The position numbers and the translations under genes are program-made. 64,000 nucleotides of DNA, taken from the NCBI RefSeq assembly GCF_932526225.1, contig NC_064039.1, forward strand, positions 14,774,139 through 14,838,138, written 5' to 3'. Below the pieces are notes generated by a model. The model was not told the origin of the DNA, made no database searches, and worked only from the letters and a program-made list of their open reading frames with translations. Shown here in pieces: positions 12,172 through 23,950 of the stretch. The first letter of the stretch is position 1. Every line of letters begins with the position of its first letter. Source of the stretch: Nematostella vectensis. Its lineage: Eukaryota > Cnidaria > Anthozoa > Actiniaria > Edwardsiidae.

Positions 12172-12216
12172 GCCCTCCAAAGTTGCCATTCGAATGCACA
12201 CCAGAGAACAACGTAA
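11416..12216 (+). pseudogene. pol: Gypsy pol, protease segment
   Basis: A 266-codon ORF in the same frame as the downstream reverse transcriptase. The retropepsin active-site motif DTGAQ lies at residues 98-102, preceded by the hydrophobic strand ASAIA, typical of Gypsy proteases that cut Gag-Pol. The 3' end runs into a C-rich and CA-rich tract (about 12138-12172). There the protein-like frame is lost and a stop at 12214-12216 follows. A protein-like frame resumes downstream in other phases before the RT ORF, so several small indels separate protease from RT. Confidence 0.75.
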
Positions 12217-12243
12217 AGATGCGGGCCTGGCTGCTGGAGCGAT

Positions 12244-15200
12244 ATGCCTCCTCCACATTTAACACCTGCCCCCACCACGCGCTACCATGAAGGGGCCGCC
12301 AGTCGAGATCCACGTGGACCCTACCGCAACCCCGAAGGCATGCCACACCCCGCCAATACCCCCCTTCATTGGCAGCAACAGGTATACGACGACCTCCTAC
12401 GTGACGAAGCCCTGGGCGTGATCGAACGCGTTCCATATGGCGAACCCGTGACATGGTGTCACCGCATGGTGATCACACGGAAGCAGAATGGATCGCCACG
12501 ACGCACGGTCGACCTCTCGCCACTAAATAAATTTTGCCAACGGGAGACATTCGCCATGGAGTCTCCGTTCCACCTCGCGCGACGCGTCCCGATGGACACC
12601 TGGAAAACCGTGACAGATGCCTGGAACGGCTACCACAGTGTTCCCCTCCGCGAAGCAGACCGACCCCTCACGACCTTCATCACACCATTTGGGCGCTGGC
12701 GTTATACTAGGGCGCCGCAAGGCTTCCTCTCATCGGGAGATGGATATAATCGCCGCTTCAACGCCGTTCTATCGGGCTTTGAGCGCAAGGTACGTTGTGT
12801 CTACGACACAATACCCTACGACTCCGGTCTGGAACAGCATTGGTGGAGGACCATCGACTTCCTCACCCGCGTTGGTGAAGCTGGCTTCGTGCTTAACCCG
12901 GAGAAGTTTCAGTTTGCGCAGAAAAGCGTAGACTTTGCGGGCTTCCGCGTCCCGGAATTCACCATCGAGCCCCTCCCCAAATACTTGGATGCCATCCGGG
13001 ACTTCCCTACTCCGATCTCTACGACTGACATCCGAAGCTGGTTCGGCCTCGTAAACCAAGTGTCGAACTATGCACAGCTACGCGACATCATGGCGCCATT
13101 TAAGCCTTTCCTGAGCCCGCGCTGCAAGTTCTCCTGGTCATCCCAATTGGAAGAGGCATTTCAGGCGTCAAAAGCGGCCATTATCAAGGCTATACGCCAA
13201 GGCGTGGAGATCTTTGACATGCAGCGACGCACTTGTCTACGCCCCGACTGGTCGCAACGTGGCATCGGTTACTTCCTGCTGCAGCAGCATTGTGAATGCT
13301 CTTCTGACGTCCCCGACTGCTGCCCTGGGGGATGGCGTATCACCCTGGCCGGCTCGCGCTCCCTACTCTCGGCTGAACAGCGCTACGCAGCAATCGAAGG
13401 AGAGGCCTTAGCCGTAGCTTGGGGATTAGAACAAACCAAGTACTTCACACAAGGCTGCGACAATCTCCTCGTCGTCACCGACCATAAGCCGCTCGTGAAG
13501 ATATTCGGCAACCGCACCCTTGACGAGATCACCAACACACGTCTGTTCCGCCTAAAACAGCGTACCCTCCAGTGGCGTTTCGACATCAAACATCTGCCTG
13601 GGACAAGTAACCTTGCAGCTGACGCAGCATCTCGACACCCGTCATCCACAGACCCTGACTGTCACTCCTCAACGGGATCGCCGAGCACCCCAAACATGGT
13701 AGAAGCAGCACACATGGCATCCATTTGCGACGACACTCAGGACATCAGTACCATATCATGGCCCCTCATCGCACAAGAAACAGCCTCTGACACGTCGCTT
13801 AGCAACCTCCTTCAACATATTGAACACGGAACGACAACTGCTGACAGCCGCGATCCTGATCTCGCACCCTTTGGGCCCATCCGTGATTCTATCTATGCAC
13901 ATGAAGGGGTCCTTTTGTACCAGGATCGCGTCATTGTCCCCACCTCTCTCCGTCCCTGTGTTCTTCAGCACCTCCACGCAGCCCACCAAGGCACCTCGTC
14001 AATGGAGCAACGTGCTCGCACAATAATCTACTGGCCAGGAATGGCAAGGGACATCCGTGCCATCAGAGAAAGCTGTTCAGACTGCAATAGGAATGCACCA
14101 TCACAAGCTGCCACCCCTCCCCTACCATCGCCGCCACCGTCTACCCCGTTCGAGGCGGTCTTTGCCGACTTCTTCGACTACAGCGGGCATCACTACTTGG
14201 TCGCTGGCGACCGCCTCTCAGGGTGGGTAGAAGTGTTCAGTTCAAAAGCGGGGACCACCCTTGCAGGCGCTGCAGGCCTGACTCGCCATCTACGCTGTCT
14301 CTTTGCCACGTTCGGCGTACCGGAAGAGCTTTCCAATGATGGGGGACCCGAGTTCACAGCAGGGGTCACACAGGACTTCCTCCGAGCATGGGGCGTACGC
14401 CACCGTGTGTCATCCGCGCACTTCCCCCAGTCTAACGGACAGGCAGAGGTGGCCGTTAAAACAGCCAAGCGCCTCCTTATGTCAAACACTGGTCCGACGG
14501 GTAGCCTCGAACATTACCGTTTCCTACGCGCTATGCTGCAGCTACGCAACACACCTGACCCAGACTGCAACGTCTCGCCCGCTCAGATTATCTTCGGTCG
14601 CCCACTGAGGGACACACTCTCTTTCGTCAACAGACTAGAGAAGTTCTCCAACCCTCACGTCAGACCACTCTGGCGCGAGGCGTGGGCTGCCAAGGAAGAC
14701 GCCCTCCGCTCCCGTATCACGCGTACTGCTGAGACACTGAAAGAACATTCGCGCCCACTCAGACCGCTTGCCGTCGGCGAGAGGGTCTTCCTCCAAAACC
14801 AGCAGGGAAGAAACCCTTACAAGTGGGACAGGTCGGGAGTTGTAGTTGAGTCTCCAGGCCACGACCAGTACCGTGTCAAGGTTGACGGGTCCGGACGCCT
14901 AACCCTACGCAATCGTCGATTTCTACGGGCTTACACTCCAGCCTCTCCAGACATCAAGCCACCGCCCGCGGTAGCAACACCTCCACACCAACCTTGTCAC
15001 ACATCAGAGCAGCGACAACGGTCTCAACGCCCCCCAGCTCTGTCCCCACAAAGGACACCTACGACGACGCCCTCGCCGTCTGAGTTGGGATCACCAGAAA
15101 AGTCTCCCTTCGCGGACTCTGATCCAGTGGGTCCCGCAGCTCCCGCCCGCAACCCTCACTACAGCCCTGCCGAGTCGGCGTGTGCACCACTTCCCAACGA

Positions 15201-15330
15201 AGAGCCTTCAGTGTCCCCTCCGCAACAGGAGAAGGCAGCGGCACCGCAGCTGCACTCCCCACGTCCATGCCGCGCACGCCGACCGCCAAAACGTTTCGAA
15301 CCCGAGACTGGTCGGTGGTACGAGCCGTAA
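12244..15330 (+). pseudogene. pol: Gypsy pol: reverse transcriptase, RNase H, integrase
   Basis: A 1028-codon ORF; the first ~35 codons are out of frame with the family and true similarity starts near PLHWQQQVYDD. RT motif A is visible (VTDAWNGYH, D125), but the catalytic x-V-D-D box reads CVYDT at 185-189: the first of the two aspartates is a tyrosine, so polymerase activity is probably lost. RNase H acidic residues are in place (D335, E385/387, D413, D460). Integrase has its HHCC zinc module (H577, H581, C611, C614) and the DDE triad D642, D699, E735, followed by a proline-rich tail. The stop lies 44 bp before the 3' LTR. Family is certain; function of this copy is unlikely. Confidence 0.92.
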
Positions 15331-15363
15331 GTCCGTCCATCTACGTTCGATCGTAGCCTCCCG

Positions 15364-15374
15364 GACTGGGGGGA
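15364..15374 (+). promoter_or_regulatory. Polypurine tract
   Basis: A run ending GGGGGGA directly abuts the 3' LTR, the expected plus-strand primer site. Confidence 0.7.
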
Positions 15375-15652
15375 TGTAGAGATTACCGCTGACCACTCTC
15401 GTTCCCAGGACTATGGGACGGGTGGAAAAAACAAGATGACGGACTAAAGTTGACTTCACGAACTATACACCGCTTCACTGGGTGTAATCCACCGGTTTTT
15501 ACCCATTTATAGTCGTAAGAGACTCCTGTGTTTTGTTCATTACCTCGTTCATGTTGTTCAAACGATTTATTGTTATCTATCTTATCTTTGTTAGAACGAC
15601 TTCAACATCTTTGTCAATAAATCGAGTTGTCATCGAGGAGTATTTGTCTTCA
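15375..15652 (+). repeat. 3' LTR
   Basis: 278 bp, TG...CA, followed by the target duplication ATTAC at 15653-15657. Confidence 0.93.
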
Positions 15653-15829
15653 ATTACTTTATTACATTCAAGAAAAAAAGATGTTTTAAAGTAACTGACA
15701 TGGTAACGGAGGTTACTAGCATAATGCTATTACACTTTATAAAAGAAAAACTAACTATTGCAGTCTTTTGAAGAGAAACTTTTGTAAGTATTTGAACAAT
15801 ATATCAATTGTAAGAAAAAAGCAAACTTT

Positions 15830-18800
15830 TACATTCAGACACTCACACATTTACATGCATTCAACGAGTACATTCAGACAAACACACATTTACACGTATT
15901 CAACGAGTACATTTAGACAAACACATTTACACGCATTCAACGAGTACATTCAGATACACACATTTACACGTATTCAACGAGTACATTCAGACACAAACAC
16001 ATTTACACGCATTCAACGAGTACATTGGGGATACACACATTTACATGCATTCAACGAGTACATTCAGACACACACATTTACACGTATTCAACGAGTACAT
16101 TCAGACACAAACACATTTACACGCATTCAACGAGTACATTCAGATACACACATTTACACGTATTCAACGAGTACATTCAGACACAAACACATTTACACGC
16201 ATTCAACGAGTACATTCAGATACACACATTTACATGCATTCAACGAGTACATTGAGACAAACACATTTACACGCATTCAACGAGTACATCCAGACACACT
16301 CATTTACACGCATTCAACGAGTACATCAAACACACACGTTTACACGCATTTAACGAGTACAATCAGACAAACACGTTTACACGCATTCCACGAGTACATT
16401 CAGACACATTTACACGCATTCAACGAGTACATTCAGACACACACATTTACACGCATTCAACGAGTACATTCAGACACACATTTACACGCATTCAACAAGT
16501 ACATTCAGACACACAAATTTACACGCATTCAACGAGTACATTCAGACACACATATTTACACGCATTCAACGGGTATATTCACGGACAAACTTTTACACGC
16601 ATCCAACGAGTACATTCAGACACACACATTTACACGCATTCAACGAGTACATTTAGACAAACACATTTACACGCATTCAACGAGTACATTTAGACACACA
16701 CATTAACACGCATTCAACGAGTACATTCAGACACACACATTTACACGCATTCAACGAGTACATTCAGACACACACATTTACACGCAAACAACGAGTACAT
16801 TCAGACACACACATTTACACGCATTCAACGAGTACATTCAGACACACACATTTACACGCAAACAACGAGTACATTCAGACACAAACACATTTACACGCAT
16901 TTAACGAGTACATTCAGACACACACATTTACACCCATTCAACGAGTACATTTAGACAAACACATTTACACGCATTCAACGAGTACATTCAGACACACACA
17001 TTCACACGCATTCAACGAGTACATTCAGACAAACACATTTACACGCAAACAACGAGTACATTCAGACACAAACACATTTACACGCATTCAACGAGTACAT
17101 TCAGACACACACATTTACACGCATTCAACGAGTACATTCAGACACACACATTTACACCCATTCAACGAGTACATTCAGACACACACATTTACACGCATTC
17201 AACGAGTACATTCATGGACAAAATTTTACACGCATTCAACAAGTACATTCAGACACACACATTTACACGCATTCAACAAGTACATTTAGACAAACACATT
17301 CAACGAGTACATTCAGACACACACATTTACACGCATTCAACGAGTACATTCAGACACACACATTTACACGCAAACAACGAGTACATTCAGACACAAACAC
17401 ATTTACACGCATTCAACGAGTACATTTAGACAAACACATTTACACGCATTCAACGAGTACATTCAGACACACATTTAACGCATTCAACGAGTACATTCAG
17501 ACACACATTTAACGCATTCAACGAGTACATTCAGACACACGTTTACACGCATTCAAAGAGTACATTCAGACACACACATTTACACGCATTCAACGAGTAC
17601 ATTCATGGACAAACTTTTACACGCATTTAACAAGTGCATTCAGACACACACATTTACACGCATTCAACGAGTACATTCAGACACAAACACATTTACACGC
17701 ATTCAACGAGTATATTCAGACACACACATTTACACGCATTCAACGAGTACATTCAGACACACACATTTACACGCATTCAACAAGTACATTCAGACAAACA
17801 CATTTACACGCATTCAACGAGTACATTCAGACACACACATTTACACGCAAACAACGAGTACATTCATGGACAAAATTTTACACGCATTCAACAAGTACAT
17901 TCAGACACACACATTTACATGCATTCAACGAGTACATTCAGACACACACATTTACACGCATTCAACGAGTACATTCAGACACACACATTTACACGCAAAC
18001 AACGAGTACATTCAGACACAAGCACATTTACACGCATTCGACGAATACATTCATTCAGACACACACATTTACACGCATTCAACGAGTACATTCAGACACA
18101 CATTTACACGCATTCAACGAGTACATTCATGGACAAAATTTTACACGCATTCAACAAGTACATTCAGACACACACATTTACATGCATTCAACGAGTACAT
18201 TCAGACACACACATTTACACGCATTCAACGAGTACATTCAGACACACACATTTACACGCAAACAACGAGTACATTCAGACACAAACACATTTACACGCAT
18301 TCGACGAATACATTCATTCAGACACACACATTTACACGCATTCAACGAGTACATTCAGACACACATTTACACGCATTCAACGAGTACATTCATGGACAAA
18401 ATTTTACACGCATTCAACAAGTACATTCAGACACACACAATTTACACGCATTCGACGAGTACATTTAGACAAACACATTTACACGCATTCAACGAGTACA
18501 TTCAGACACACACATTCACACGCATTCAACGAGTACATTCAGACAAACACATTTACACGCAAACAACGAGTACATTCAGACACAAACACATTTACACGCA
18601 TTCAACGAGTACATTCAGACACACACATTTACACGCATTCAACGAGTACATTCAGACACACACGTTTACACGCATTCAACGAGTACATTCAGACACACAC
18701 ATTTACACGCATTCAACGAGTACATTCAGACACACACATTTACACCCATTCAACGAGTACATTCAGACACACACATTTACACGCATTCAACGAGTACATT

Positions 18801-19800
18801 CATGGACAAAATTTTACACGCATTCAACAAGTACATTCAGACACACACATTTACACGCATTCAACGAGTACATTCAGACACACACATTTACACGCAAACA
18901 ACGAGTACATTCAGACACAAACACATTTACACGCATTCAACGAGTACATTTAGACAAACACATTTACACGCATTCAACGAGTACATTCAGACACACATTT
19001 AACGCATTCAACGAGTACATTCAGACACACACGTTTACACGCATTCAACGAGTACATTCAGACACACATTTAACGCATTCAACGAGTACATTCAGACACA
19101 CGTTTACACGCATTCAACGAGTACATTCAGACACACACATTTACACGCATTCAACGAGTACATTCATGGACAAACTTTTACACGCATTTAACAAGTGCAT
19201 TCAGACACACACATTTACACGCATCCAACGAGTACATTCAGACACAAACACATTTACACGCATTCAACGAGTACATTCAGACACACACATTTACACGCAT
19301 TCAACGAGTACATTCAGACACACACATTTACACGCAAACAACGAGTACATTCAGACACAAACACATTTACACGCATTCGACGAATACATTCATTCAGACA
19401 CACACATTTACACGCATTCAACGAGTACATTCAGACACACATTTACACGCATTCAACGAGTACATTCAGATACACACATTTACATGCATTCAACGAGTAC
19501 ATTCAGACACACACATTTACACGCATTCAACGAGTACATTCAGACACACACATTTACACGCATTCAACGAGTACATTTAGACAAACACATTTACATGCAT
19601 TCAACGAGTACATTCAAGGACAAACTTTTACACGTATTCAACAAGTACATTCAGACACACACATTTACACGCATTCAACGAGTACATTTAGACAAACACA
19701 TTTACACGCATTCAACGAGTACATTCAGACACACATTTAACACATTCAACGAGTACATTCAGACACACACACACATTTACACGTATTTTGGTATTTCACA
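15830..19800 (+). repeat. Minisatellite, 37 bp unit, ~4 kb
   Basis: About 105 tandem copies of a unit containing CATTTACACGCATTCAACGA and ACATTCAGACACACA. Because 37 is not a multiple of three and the unit has no stop in any plus-strand frame, long plus ORFs (up to 555 codons) arise with a 37-residue period. Higher-order structure is visible: a variant unit containing ATTCATGGACAAA recurs at about 17213, 17604, 17865, 18128, 18391, 18801 and 19165, with two consecutive 263 bp super-units. A larger duplicated block relates the neighbourhoods of 17604 and 19165. I do not treat the ORFs as genes. Confidence 0.93.
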
Positions 19801-22574
19801 CACCCGTACAACAACTGATCTTGAAAGCGTTATCAGGTTATCCCTCTGAACAGCAACGTAAAACAAGCAAAATGACAACAACATGTCAGAGATTTTATTT
19901 TTTTGTCGCTCTCTTGGGTAAGTTCGCAAGCCATTTGTTTCTTGTTGCCTTTTCTTGCGTGAAAACGGGGTTCTCTTCTTTGTCAAGGCTCCGTGCAAAT
20001 AATTTTAGTGACCGATTTCCAGTTTTCAAATTTTTTTTTTTGTTTTTTTTTTTTCACAAACACTGCATTTCGTCAAGTTCCCAGGTCGGAAATGCCCAAG
20101 AGGACACGAGGGTAAAAGGGCTATATCCGGAACACCATTTTTGCTTGTTTTTTCCAACTTTGCAAAACACCCACTTTAGAGCTTTCTAGCTAGCAGCCTC
20201 TGTGGCGATCGAGATAATATCTCGATATTATATCTGCAATTATATTTGCTAGGAAACAGCTTTAGTTTCACTTTGATTTTATGCTTAATATCGCTAATCT
20301 AATTGCTAAATAGTTCTTTGACTAAAGCCAAACATTCTTTTACAAAGAAATAATCACCAAGCGAACTAAAAGGAAACCATCTTTTTTATATCATATTAAG
20401 CGATAATTACGCCCGGGTGGTGTTTTCTTTCTTTGTTAAACGCGTAGTTATCATTTCTATCGGTAAGTGTTTAGTGACCATTTCGTGTGACCTTTTCGTT
20501 TAGCTATATCACTATAGGTTTTGATCATTAGGCAAACATAAACATAAAAAATTAACAACATTAGTATTAGCTCTCCTGCAACGAACGTCGGTTCATCGAA
20601 ACAATTCATAGCAGCTTTCGTGGCCTTGTATGGGATTTAAACCGCAGGTAGCCTAAGGTTTTTGAAAGCGGAAGATCCAGCTCCACATTGATTATCTCGG
20701 TGAACTGACGCGCGTGGTTGTTGCAGCAAGTCTGGAAGAAGGGAATTTATTCTGTTCAAAGCGGATTCTCCTGTACAGTTTTTGTATGGGCGAAAGACCA
20801 TACAAAGTAGAACCCGAAAAATGTCACCACTAAAAAGGATAAACAGGATAAAGTTCTAATATTCTTTCAATACATTTTAGCGGAGCCCCATAGTTTAGAG
20901 AACGTGGCTATCGTAATGTCACACGGGAAAGTATCGCAGGGTGTCGGGGCTACGCTACTACTTGCTACGCGGGAAATTATTGCTTGGAGTCGGAATGCGC
21001 TAGTACTTGCGAAGCGGGAAATTAATACTAGGTGATGGGTTTCGCTATTTTTATAACTTTAGCATTTAAGTCAATTTACCGCCAACTTATGCCGGGAGTT
21101 GATGATGCGTTTTGTTTAGTTATGAGTCAACGGGATTTGGCTCCTCCCCAATTGTAGGCGGGTCCATATTGTTTTCAAGATACTCGTGAATCGTAAATCG
21201 AGCGCCTATGCCCGTTCCGTATTCATCAACCACCGGTAGAAAGTTGGTTTTGACTTCGGGAGCAGGTAACTCTAGGTATCGTTTAGGTCTAGTGAAATTC
21301 TAGTATAGCCAGAATTGGTATAAAGGAACCAAGTGCAAAAATGATTGGAATGTTGTCAATCATTGTGGTCACGCATGAAGATTGTCATGCGCACTAGTTC
21401 GGCAAGCATGAAGTGCGTTACCTCCGAAGTAAACAATAATCGTATAATCATTATGTAGGTCACGGCAAGTTCAAGGGTAACCCACTGGCATGCCTATGTT
21501 GGAATCTCGTTCTTCGAACACCCATTGGCTGAGAACCTTTATCCAAACGAAACTAAACGTTTTGCGGGGTGTCAGTGAAGGTCTCTCGTTTGGGCTTGCC
21601 GTCATTAGAGAGCATACAAAAGGGGTGCGGTACGATGCCCAGATATTCTTAAAATTACTTGTGCAAAGTAACGTTTGTAACAGCGACCAAGTAAACCCGG
21701 TACCGTCCCCACATCTCGTCTCTGTCGTTTGTTACAGTAAGCTATACGATAAAGTTCCGGTGGTTACGATAGGATATGCCTGTTTTTATTTTATTTTTCT
21801 TCGTATGATGTCTGGCTGATGTGCTATTCGCTTCCTTGATTGGTCAGAAAAAATACGCAAAAGTAGGGATTTGCATATAAAGCTACGGGAAAAATATTTA
21901 TCAATAAATAAATTGATTAAAAATACACAGCTTCTATTAGTGTCTTTTACCCTAAGGATTTCATTTGAGTTCAATTTTCTAAGCAAGTCCCAAGGGGCCA
22001 GCAGTCGTGGGCTGCCTGTGGTTATTTCACACGATATTTTTTGGGTGTACAATATTTTCAGGATTCGTCCCTGCCTCGTTTTAATAGAAGTTATATCGAA
22101 TTGCTATATTTCTTTGTACCGATTTACAGATTTCCACACCTACGCTGGAGTTCGCCAAATATTAAGGAGGAAATTTCCGATGATCGGAGGCCCCCCGGGG
22201 GGGCGTTTCCGGGTAAAAGTGATAGGGATGCTCGTCGGGAAATTCGAAAAATACCCCTAAAAAATACCAGCACACCAAAAATTGCTACCCTAAAAATACC
22301 CCAAAAGCCCTTAAAAAGCCAATTCTAAGAGAAAAGTCTATTTTTCCTCGGATACCTCCCTAAAAAATACCTGAGGCCCGATTTTGACCCCCGAGCCCAC
22401 TACCTTTATGTCAGCGACAAGGTACAAGTCTCTGGGATAATAAATTCCTAGGGCGATTCTTATTGGCTCTCGAGCTTGCTTCAGTGAGCATGAGCGGAGG
22501 TGAATAGAACAATGGAAAAGCGTCACGACGCCTTTCACACATTTAGCTGCTTTAGCTTGCGAGCCCGCTGTGGA
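19801..22574. other. Gene-free stretch between two minisatellites
   Basis: No ORF with family features. It contains AT-rich DNA, T homopolymers near 20030-20055 and a short internal duplication near 20930-21010 (CGGGAAATTA). Confidence 0.5.
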
Positions 22575-23950
22575 GCAAAGTACAAACCCGCAAAAGCAAA
22601 ATACAAACTCGCAAAAGCAAAATAAAAACTAGCAAAAGCAAAATACAAACCCGCAAAAGCAAAATACAAACTCGCAAAAGCAAAATACAAACCCGCAAAA
22701 GCAGAATACAAACTAGCAAAAGCAAAATGCAAACTCGCAAAAGCAAAATACAAACCCGCAAAAGCAAAATACAAACTAGTAAAAGCAAAATACAAACTCG
22801 CAAAAGCAAAATACAAACTCGCAAAAGCAAAATAAAAACTAGTAAAAGCAAAATACAAACTAGTAAAAGCAAAATACAAACTCGCAAAAGCAAAATACAA
22901 ACTCACAAAAGCAAAATACAAACCCGCAAAAGCATAATACAAACCCGCAAAAGCAAAATACAAACTCGCAAAAGCAAAATACAAACCCGCAAAAGCAAAA
23001 TACAAACTGCAAAAGCAAAATACAAACCCGCAAAAGCAAAATACAAACCCACAAAAGCAAAATACAAACCCGCAAAAGCAAAATACAAACTCGCAAAAGC
23101 AAAATACAAACTCGCAAAATCAAAATACAAACTCACAAAAGCAAAATACAAACCCGCAAAAGCAAAATACAAACTGCAAAAGCAAAATACAAACTAGCAA
23201 AAGCAAAATACAAACCCACAAAAGCAAAATACAAACTCGCAAAAGCAAAATACAAACTCGCAAAAGCAAAATACAAACCCGCAAAAGCAAAATACAAACC
23301 CGCAAAAGCAGAATACAAACTCGCAAAAGCAAAATACAAACTCACAAAAGCAAAATACAAACCCGCAAAAGCAAAATACAAACTGCAAAAGCAAAATACA
23401 AACTCGCAAAAGCAAAATACAAACCCACAAAAGCAAAATACAAACCCGCAAAAGCAAAATACAAACTCGCAAAAGCAAAATACAAACTCGCAAAATCAAA
23501 ATACAAACTCGCAAAAGCAGAATCAAAACTCGCAAAAGCAAAATACAAACCCGCAAAAGCAAAATACAAACTGCAAAAGCAAAATACAAACCCGCAAAAG
23601 CAAAATACAAACCCACAAAAGCAAAATACAAACCCGCAAAAGCAAAATACAAACTCGCAAAAGCAAAATACAAACTCGCAAAATCAAAATACAAACTCAC
23701 AAAAGCAAAATACAAACCCGCAAAAGCAAAATACAAACTGCAAAAGCAAAATACAAACTCGCAAAAGCAAAATACAAACCCGTAAAAGCAAAATACAAAC
23801 TCGCAAAGCAAAATACAAACCCGCAAAAGCAAAATACAAACCCGCAAAAGCAAAATACAAACCCGCAAAAGCAAAATACAAACTGCAAAAGCAAAATAAA
23901 AACTAGCAAAAGCAAAATACAAACTCGCAAAAGCAAAATACAAACTCAAA
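22575..23950. repeat. Minisatellite, 21 bp unit, ~1.4 kb
   Basis: About 65 copies of a 21 bp unit like AAAATACAAACTCGCAAAAGC, with 20 bp variants. A higher-order repeat of about 167 bp (eight units, one of them 20 bp) is clear between about 23003 and 23740. Both strands are open for long runs (lysine/glutamine/threonine-rich on plus, phenylalanine/leucine-rich on minus), which follows from unit composition. Confidence 0.93.

Larger units (their letters stand above)
10152..15652 (+). mobile_element. Ty3/Gypsy LTR retrotransposon, full-length but disabled
   Basis: Two 278 bp LTRs (10152-10429 and 15375-15652) bracket gag and pol. Both start TG and end CA, and the whole is flanked by the direct repeat ATTAC (10147-10151 and 15653-15657). 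I count five mismatches between the LTRs (about 98% identity), so insertion was fairly recent. The domain order is protease, reverse transcriptase, RNase H, integrase, which is diagnostic of Ty3/Gypsy. No envelope gene is present. Coding potential is broken in several places in the pol region. GC content is clearly higher than the surrounding DNA. Confidence 0.95.

Noticed and set aside
10472-15459. Many antisense ORFs (up to 241 codons) across the Gypsy element
   Set aside because: Shadows of the high-GC sense pol and gag frames, with no family motifs.
15768-19849. Long plus-strand ORFs (312, 439 and 555 codons) of Thr/His/Phe-rich repeats
   Set aside because: They cycle through all three frames of a 37 bp minisatellite, overlap each other and lack any non-repeat domain.
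21490-22328. ORFs of 88-129 codons near 21.5-22.3 kb
   Set aside because: Overlapping frames on both strands with no motif or protein-like pattern.
22535-23949. ORFs up to 251 codons on both strands resembling membrane or lysine-rich proteins
   Set aside because: Produced by a 21 bp unit free of stops on both strands.
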